Source: Bacillota bacterium (lineage in GTDB: Bacteria; Bacillota_I; Bacilli_A; Acholeplasmatales; Acholeplasmataceae). From it: 20,189 nt of DNA. Under the pieces are notes generated by a model that worked only from the letters and a program-made list of their open reading frames with translations, searched no databases and was not told the origin of the DNA. Position numbers and translations under genes: made by a program. Location: the NCBI GenBank assembly GCA_030830185.1, contig JAURNN010000082.1, forward strand, positions 1-20,189. The letters run 5' to 3'. Positions 15,651 to 20,189 of the stretch are shown here, piece by piece. Numbering within the stretch: the first letter of the stretch is position 1; each line of letters starts with the position of its first letter.

Positions 15651-18275
15651 ATGAGTAAATACGTATACTTATTTAAAGATGGAGATCAATCCATGCGTAA
15701 CCTCCTTGGAGGTAAAGGTGCAAACTTAGCAGAGATGTCTCGTTTAGGATTACCAGTTCCACAAGGATTTACAGTGACGACAGAAGCATGTAATGCTTAT
15801 TATGATGCAGGAAAAACTATTTCTCAAGACATCATCGATCAAATTTTTGCAGCATTAACTGCAACAGAAAATGAAAGCGGTAAAAAGTTTGGTGATGCTA
15901 ATGAACCATTTTTAGTCTCAGTTCGTTCAGGATCTCGTGCATCGATGCCAGGAATGATGGATACCATTTTAAACTTAGGTTTAAATAATATTTCAGTAGA
16001 AGGACTCGCTAAAAAAACAAATAACCCACGTTTTGCATATGACTCTTATCGTCGTTTTATTCAAATGTTTAGTGATGTTGTTATGGACATTCCAAAATCA
16101 AATTACGAACACTTATTAGAAAAAATGAAAGAAGCAAAAGGCGTTGAAGCAGATACAGATTTGGATGCAAACGACTTAAAAGAACTTGTTTCTCAATTTT
16201 TAATAAAATACGAACAATTAAAAGGTCAACCTTTCCCGCAAGATCCAAAAGAACAACTCATTGAGTCCATTACTGCTGTATTCCGTTCATGGGATAACCC
16301 ACGTGCAAACACTTACCGTCGTTTACACCAAATTCCTTATAACTGGGGAACTGCTGTTAACGTTCAAGGCATGGTTTTTGGTAACATGGGCGAAACGTCA
16401 GGAACAGGAGTTGCATTTTCTAGAAACCCATCCACTGGTGAAAAAGAATTATATGGTGAATATTTATTTAATGCACAAGGTGAAGACGTTGTTGCAGGGA
16501 TTCGTACACCAAAACCAATTGCTGAACTTGCAACAGATAACCCAGCTGTTTATAATGAATTTGTAAGACTTGTTGATATTTTAGAAGCACACTATAAAGA
16601 CATGCAAGATATGGAATTTACTATTGAACAAGGCAAACTTTATTTCTTACAAACACGTAATGGTAAACGTACTTCACAAGCAGCTTTACAAATCGCCATT
16701 GATTTAGTGAATGAAGGTGTTTTAACAAAAGAACAAGCATTACTCAAAGTAGAACCAAACCAATTAGATACATTATTACACCCTCAATTTGATGCTGAAG
16801 ATTTAGCAAATGCTGAAGTCTTAACAACAGGTCTGAATGCATCTCCAGGTGCAGCAACAGGACGTGTTGCATTTGATGCAGATCGTGCAAGAGAAATGGT
16901 TGCTGAAACAAAACAACCTGTGATCTTAGTACGTGTTGAAACATCACCTGAAGATATCGAAGGAATGATTGTTGCATCAGGGATTTTAACAGCACGTGGA
17001 GGAATGACATCTCACGCAGCTGTTGTTGCGCGTGGAATGGGTAAATGCTGTGTATCAGGTGCATCTCAATTACGTATTGATGAACACAATAAAACATTTA
17101 CAGTGAATGGTCAAACTTTTAAAGAAGGCGACTGGATTTCATTAGATGGTTCAACAGGTAAAGTATATAACAAAGAAGTTAAAACCGTGGATGCAACTGT
17201 CTCAGGAAACTTTGGCGTCATCATGGGTTGGGCAGATGAAATTCGTAAATTAGATGTTCGTGCTAATGCTGACAATCCACATGATGCAAAGGTCGCTTAT
17301 GACTTTGGTGCACAAGGCATTGGTTTATGTAGAACAGAACATATGTTCTTTGAAGAATCAAGAATTGCAGCAATGCGTGAAATGATCGTTGCACCAAATG
17401 TAGAAGCTAGAGAAAAAGCACTTGCAAAATTACTTCCAATGCAAAGAGAAGACTTCAAAGGATTATACAAAGCAATGAAAGGGTACGCCGTGACCATTCG
17501 TTACTTGGATCCACCACTACATGAATTCTTACCAACACAAAAAGATGACATTGAAGCACTTGCAAAAGAAATGAATATGTCATTTAAAGACTTACAACAA
17601 GTCATTGATTCCTTACATGAAACAAACCCAATGTTAGGACACCGTGGTGTACGTTTATCTGTAACCTATCCAGAAATTGCACGTATGCAAACACAAGCTG
17701 TCATTGAAGCAGCCATTGAAGTCACAAAAGAAGGACTTACTGTCATTCCAGAAATCATGATTCCACTTGTTGGTGAAGTTCGTGAATTAAAAGCAATTAA
17801 AAAAGTGGTTGTTGAAACCGCAGATGCAATTATTAAAACATCTGGGATTGATCTTAAGTACTTAGTAGGTACCATGATTGAAATTCCTCGTGCGGCATTA
17901 CTTGCAGATGAAATTGCAAAAGAAGCTGAATTCTTCAGTTTCGGTACGAACGACTTAACGCAAATGACGTTTGGATTTTCTCGTGATGATGCAGCAACAT
18001 TCTTAGGCGATTACTATGAACAAAAAATATTTGAAGAGGATCCATTCCAACATATCGATCAACGTGGTGTTGGAAAACTCATGAAAATGGCATCGACGTT
18101 AGGTAAAGAAGCACGTCCAAACCTTAAATTAGGAATTTGTGGTGAACATGGTGGTGACCCATCATCTGTTGAATTCTGCCACAATATTGGATTATCTTAC
18201 GTGTCATGTTCTCCATTTAGAGTGCCGATTGCAAGACTTGCAGCCGCACATGCACAAATCAAAAACCCAAGATAA
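15651..18275 (+). CDS. ppdK: Pyruvate, phosphate dikinase
   Basis: An 874-residue cytoplasmic enzyme that interconverts PEP + AMP + PPi and pyruvate + ATP + Pi. In glycolysis it makes ATP while using PPi. Domains in order: N-terminal ATP-grasp (GGKGANLAEMSRLGLPVPQGF near 21-41, SVRSGSRASMPGMMDTILNLG near 84); central swivelling domain with GGMTSHAAVVARG, whose phosphorylated His is residue 455 and nearby Thr 453 is the usual regulatory site; C-terminal PEP-binding barrel with GLCRTEHMF, FGTNDLTQMTFG and CGEHGGDP, the catalytic Cys being 830. The numbering nearly matches the Clostridium symbiosum enzyme (H455, C831). AAAGGA precedes the ATG. It sits directly behind pfkA, where many Firmicutes carry pyruvate kinase. 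No dikinase regulatory (DUF299-type) gene is in the window. Confidence 0.96.
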   Translation: MSKYVYLFKDGDQSMRNLLGGKGANLAEMSRLGLPVPQGFTVTTEACNAYYDAGKTISQDIIDQIFAALTATENESGKKFGDANEPFLVSVRSGSRASMPGMMDTILNLGLNNISVEGLAKKTNNPRFAYDSYRRFIQMFSDVVMDIPKSNYEHLLEKMKEAKGVEADTDLDANDLKELVSQFLIKYEQLKGQPFPQDPKEQLIESITAVFRSWDNPRANTYRRLHQIPYNWGTAVNVQGMVFGNMGETSGTGVAFSRNPSTGEKELYGEYLFNAQGEDVVAGIRTPKPIAELATDNPAVYNEFVRLVDILEAHYKDMQDMEFTIEQGKLYFLQTRNGKRTSQAALQIAIDLVNEGVLTKEQALLKVEPNQLDTLLHPQFDAEDLANAEVLTTGLNASPGAATGRVAFDADRAREMVAETKQPVILVRVETSPEDIEGMIVASGILTARGGMTSHAAVVARGMGKCCVSGASQLRIDEHNKTFTVNGQTFKEGDWISLDGSTGKVYNKEVKTVDATVSGNFGVIMGWADEIRKLDVRANADNPHDAKVAYDFGAQGIGLCRTEHMFFEESRIAAMREMIVAPNVEAREKALAKLLPMQREDFKGLYKAMKGYAVTIRYLDPPLHEFLPTQKDDIEALAKEMNMSFKDLQQVIDSLHETNPMLGHRGVRLSVTYPEIARMQTQAVIEAAIEVTKEGLTVIPEIMIPLVGEVRELKAIKKVVVETADAIIKTSGIDLKYLVGTMIEIPRAALLADEIAKEAEFFSFGTNDLTQMTFGFSRDDAATFLGDYYEQKIFEEDPFQHIDQRGVGKLMKMASTLGKEARPNLKLGICGEHGGDPSSVEFCHNIGLSYVSCSPFRVPIARLAAAHAQIKNPR

Positions 18276-18280
18276 CACAT

Positions 18281-18306
18281 AAAACGCCGATATTCGGCGT
18301 TTTTTC
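18281..18306 (+). terminator. Intrinsic terminator after ppdK
   Basis: Ten-base stem AAAACGCCGA (18281-18290) pairs with TCGGCGTTTT (18294-18303) around loop TAT, with the T run continuing to 18305. It is the strongest terminator in the window. Confidence 0.9.
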
Positions 18307-18313
18307 ATTCTCT

Positions 18314-18322
18314 TGATATAAT
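18314..18322 (+). promoter_or_regulatory. uvrB promoter (extended -10)
   Basis: TGA then a perfect TATAAT (18317-18322), 15 bases before the uvrB ATG. The expected -35 position falls in the ppdK terminator stem and shows no good match. Transcription would start near 18329, giving a very short leader that begins at the GGTGATC ribosome binding site. Confidence 0.5.
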
Positions 18323-18337
18323 AGAAGTGGTGATCAT

Positions 18338-19843
18338 ATGATATTTAACTTACAAGCTCCTTTTGAACCACGTGGTGATCAAATTGAGGCGATTAAAACA
18401 CTCGTTCAAAATTTTAATACACACAAACAACAAGTCTTACTTGGCGCAACAGGTACAGGTAAAACCTATACGATGGCAAACATCATTCAAACATTAGGTA
18501 AAAAAACACTTGTACTCGCGCCAAATAAAACATTAGCCGGACAATTATACGCTGAATTAAAAGCGTTTTTTCCAAATAATCGCGTTGAATATTTTATTTC
18601 ATATTATGATTATTATCAACCAGAAGCGTATGTCGTCGGTAAAGATTTATATATCGAAAAAGATGCCTCTATTAATGATGAAATTGATGAACTTAGACAT
18701 AGCGCAACTTCTTCGTTATTAGAACGGGATGATGTGATCGTTGTTGCATCAGTATCTTGTATTTATGGAATTGGTGATCCTGAAGATTATCAAGGTTCGA
18801 TGCTTGTGTTGCGTAAAGGTGATAAGATTGGACGAGATGGTATTTTAAATGAACTTGTTCATATGACGTATGAACGTAATGATATTGATTTTCATAGAGG
18901 TACCTTTCGTGTCAGAGGGGATGTCATAGAAATCATTCCTGCGTATGAGCATGCACATGGCATTCGTGTCTCTTTATTTGGAAAAGAAATTGATTCCATT
19001 AAACGTTTTGATGTCTTAACAGGACAGACCATCGATCAAATGGAAATGATGACCTTATTTCCAGCATCACATTTTGTTACTGATAAAGAAAAACTTCAAG
19101 AATCGATTCGTCGTATTAAAAACGAACTGCAAGATCAAATTTTGTATTTCAAAGAACGTAATTTATTACTAGAAGCGCAACGTATTGAACAACGTACGAA
19201 ATATGACATTGAAATGATGACTGAAATCGGCTTTTGTAGCGGGATTGAAAACTATGCAAGACACTTAGCACTTCGTGAAGCTGGTGAAACACCATCTACT
19301 CTAATTGATTTCTTCGGGAAAGATTTCTTAATGATCATTGATGAATCACATGTCACGATGCCTCAAATTAGAGGGATGTATTTTGGTGACCGTTCAAGAA
19401 AAACAACACTTGTTGATCACGGGTTTCGATTGCCATCCGCGCTTGATAACAGACCTTTACAATTTGAAGAGTTTGAACACAAAGTTGATAAAGTGGTTTA
19501 TTTATCTGCGACACCTGGAGATTATGAATTAGAGAAAAAGCTCCCTATTGTAGAACAAATCATTCGTCCAACCTATTTACTAGATCCAATTGTTGAAGTA
19601 AGAAAAACAATGGGTCAAATGGATGATCTCTTTTTTGAAATTCAAGAAAGAACAAAGAAAAATGAACGTGTTTTAGTTACAACCTTAACCATTCGTATGA
19701 GTGAAGATTTAACGGCTTATTTTAAAAAGATGGGTCTAAAAGTCGCCTATTTACATAGTGAAATTAAATCACTTGAGCGTATTCAAATATTAACTGATTT
19801 ACGAAAAGGAATTTATGATGTCTCTGTTTATTCCGCTTGTTAA
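18338..19843 (+). CDS. uvrB: UvrABC excinuclease subunit B, C-terminally truncated
   Basis: UvrB is the damage-verifying helicase of nucleotide excision repair, acting with UvrA and UvrC. Visible parts: Walker A GATGTGKT (36-43, Lys42), the beta-hairpin tyrosines in SYYDYYQPEAY (88-98), FRVRGDVIEIIPAYE, DESH (335-338), YFGDRSRKTTLVDHGFRLPSALDNRP and LHSEIKSLERI. The frame matches UvrB up to YDV (residue 495, base ~19822). It then reads SVYSAC and stops, where UvrB should continue L-V-G-I-N-L-L-R-E-G-L-D. The other two frames beyond this point do not resemble UvrB either, so this is replacement, not a simple frameshift. About 160 residues are missing, including the QTIGRAARN helicase motif and the C-terminal UVR domain, so this product would not work. 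GGTGATC (18329-18335), complementary to the 16S 3' end, precedes the ATG by 2 bases. Confidence 0.92.
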   Translation: MIFNLQAPFEPRGDQIEAIKTLVQNFNTHKQQVLLGATGTGKTYTMANIIQTLGKKTLVLAPNKTLAGQLYAELKAFFPNNRVEYFISYYDYYQPEAYVVGKDLYIEKDASINDEIDELRHSATSSLLERDDVIVVASVSCIYGIGDPEDYQGSMLVLRKGDKIGRDGILNELVHMTYERNDIDFHRGTFRVRGDVIEIIPAYEHAHGIRVSLFGKEIDSIKRFDVLTGQTIDQMEMMTLFPASHFVTDKEKLQESIRRIKNELQDQILYFKERNLLLEAQRIEQRTKYDIEMMTEIGFCSGIENYARHLALREAGETPSTLIDFFGKDFLMIIDESHVTMPQIRGMYFGDRSRKTTLVDHGFRLPSALDNRPLQFEEFEHKVDKVVYLSATPGDYELEKKLPIVEQIIRPTYLLDPIVEVRKTMGQMDDLFFEIQERTKKNERVLVTTLTIRMSEDLTAYFKKMGLKVAYLHSEIKSLERIQILTDLRKGIYDVSVYSAC

Positions 19844-20189
19844 ATTACCTGGACTAACAAATCAAATGCAATTCTATTCGCCAAATGTAGAACAATTCAT
19901 TGGCGTATTCACCTTCACGTCGCTCCATATATGGATCATGTTCAGTATAACAAAATTCAACAAAATCACAAAACTCTCCTGTATGTTCCAAACCAGCATC
20001 GTACAGGAGTGTCCTGATCGTATTCCACATGTACCCGAGTTCATCTGAGTATTCGACTTCCCAGTCTTCGATATTCAGAGGAGTGTTGTCGTTAAATTCG
20101 TCATCATCACTGACTTCATTCTCACAGCCAGTAGACGCTTCGTAAATATATTGGCTCCAGACCATGATGTCTTACTTATCTTCCTTAGG
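19823..20189. other. Foreign-looking segment joined to the broken uvrB
   Basis: From about 19823 to the window end the sequence no longer encodes UvrB on any frame and looks less A/T-biased than the gene before it. No terminal inverted repeat, transposase, integrase or attachment-site repeat is visible at the junction. Because it runs to the window edge, both a real insertion or rearrangement and a misassembled (chimeric) contig end fit. Confidence 0.6.
19854..20165 (-). CDS. Hypothetical acidic protein with a duplicated EYxxELxYxW motif
   Basis: A 103-residue ORF, not recognised. It is acidic and rich in Tyr, Trp, Cys and Glu. A motif occurs twice: EYSDELGYMW (residues ~38-47) and EYANELFYIW (~86-95), separated by CDFVEFCYTEHDPY; the second copy ends soon after. 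The general look (repeated Y-x-x-E-L-x-Y-x-W with F-x-x-F-C) reminds me of small proteins in large DNA viruses of algae and protists, but this is an unverified impression. No good ribosome binding site precedes the ATG: AAGGA lies about 16 bases upstream, which is too far. It could be a real gene from a different genome or a chance frame. Confidence 0.35.
   Translation of the reverse strand: MVWSQYIYEASTGCENEVSDDDEFNDNTPLNIEDWEVEYSDELGYMWNTIRTLLYDAGLEHTGEFCDFVEFCYTEHDPYMERREGEYANELFYIWRIELHLIC

Noticed and set aside
16744..17097. 117-residue minus-strand open frame
   Set aside because: Shadow of ppdK, opposite its conserved catalytic region; the translation is a low-complexity His/Leu/Gln string.
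19815..20048. 77-residue plus-strand open frame across the uvrB junction
   Set aside because: It begins in the uvrB part in a non-UvrB frame and crosses the breakpoint; no recognisable protein.
1..20189. Mycoplasma-type genetic code (TGA = Trp)
   Set aside because: Tryptophans in all conserved proteins are TGG, and no in-frame TGA is needed to complete any gene.

Overview
The window looks like a piece of a low-GC Acholeplasma-like mollicute chromosome (order Acholeplasmatales or a close relative). The evidence is the strong A+T bias, TGG used for tryptophan with no in-frame TGA (so the standard bacterial code, unlike Mycoplasma or Spiroplasma), AAAGGA/AGGAGG ribosome binding sites, and a PPi-linked glycolytic gene set (PPi-type phosphofructokinase plus pyruvate,phosphate dikinase). 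No tRNA, rRNA, CRISPR array or recognisable transposase was seen.

Layout. Positions 1-68 hold the 3' end of an upstream gene. It overlaps the start of an ABC exporter half-transporter (58-1884), probably its partner half. Next come a membrane-anchored surface protein built from about eight Ig-like modules (1927-4056) and a short-chain flavodoxin (4060-4488), closed by a compact terminator. A DnaE-type DNA polymerase III alpha subunit follows (4528-7470). After a good promoter and a hairpin-rich leader comes a 1887-residue membrane protein (7584-13247). It has a CvpA-like four-helix N-terminus and a roughly 1690-residue acidic, Leu/Ala-rich, apparently extracellular repeat region. A bidirectional terminator separates it from a convergent PPi-phosphofructokinase gene (13277-14539, minus). 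Divergent from that are ATP-type pfkA (14682-15632) and ppdK (15651-18275), which end at a strong terminator. Then uvrB starts at 18338.

The uvrB reading frame loses all resemblance to UvrB after about residue 495 (near 19822). The last ~367 bases are unrelated and carry a minus-strand ORF of different character. This is either an insertion or rearrangement breakpoint or, quite plausibly, a chimeric contig end.

How the genes fit together. pfp, pfkA and ppdK give the cell both a PPi-dependent and an ATP-dependent entry into lower glycolysis and a PPi-using exit that makes ATP from PEP. ppdK sits directly behind pfkA, where pyruvate kinase sits in many Firmicutes pfkA-pyk operons. The dnaE...pfkA neighbourhood is itself an old Firmicutes arrangement, here opened by the giant surface gene and pfp. 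The two large uncharacterised surface proteins are the least explained part of the window.
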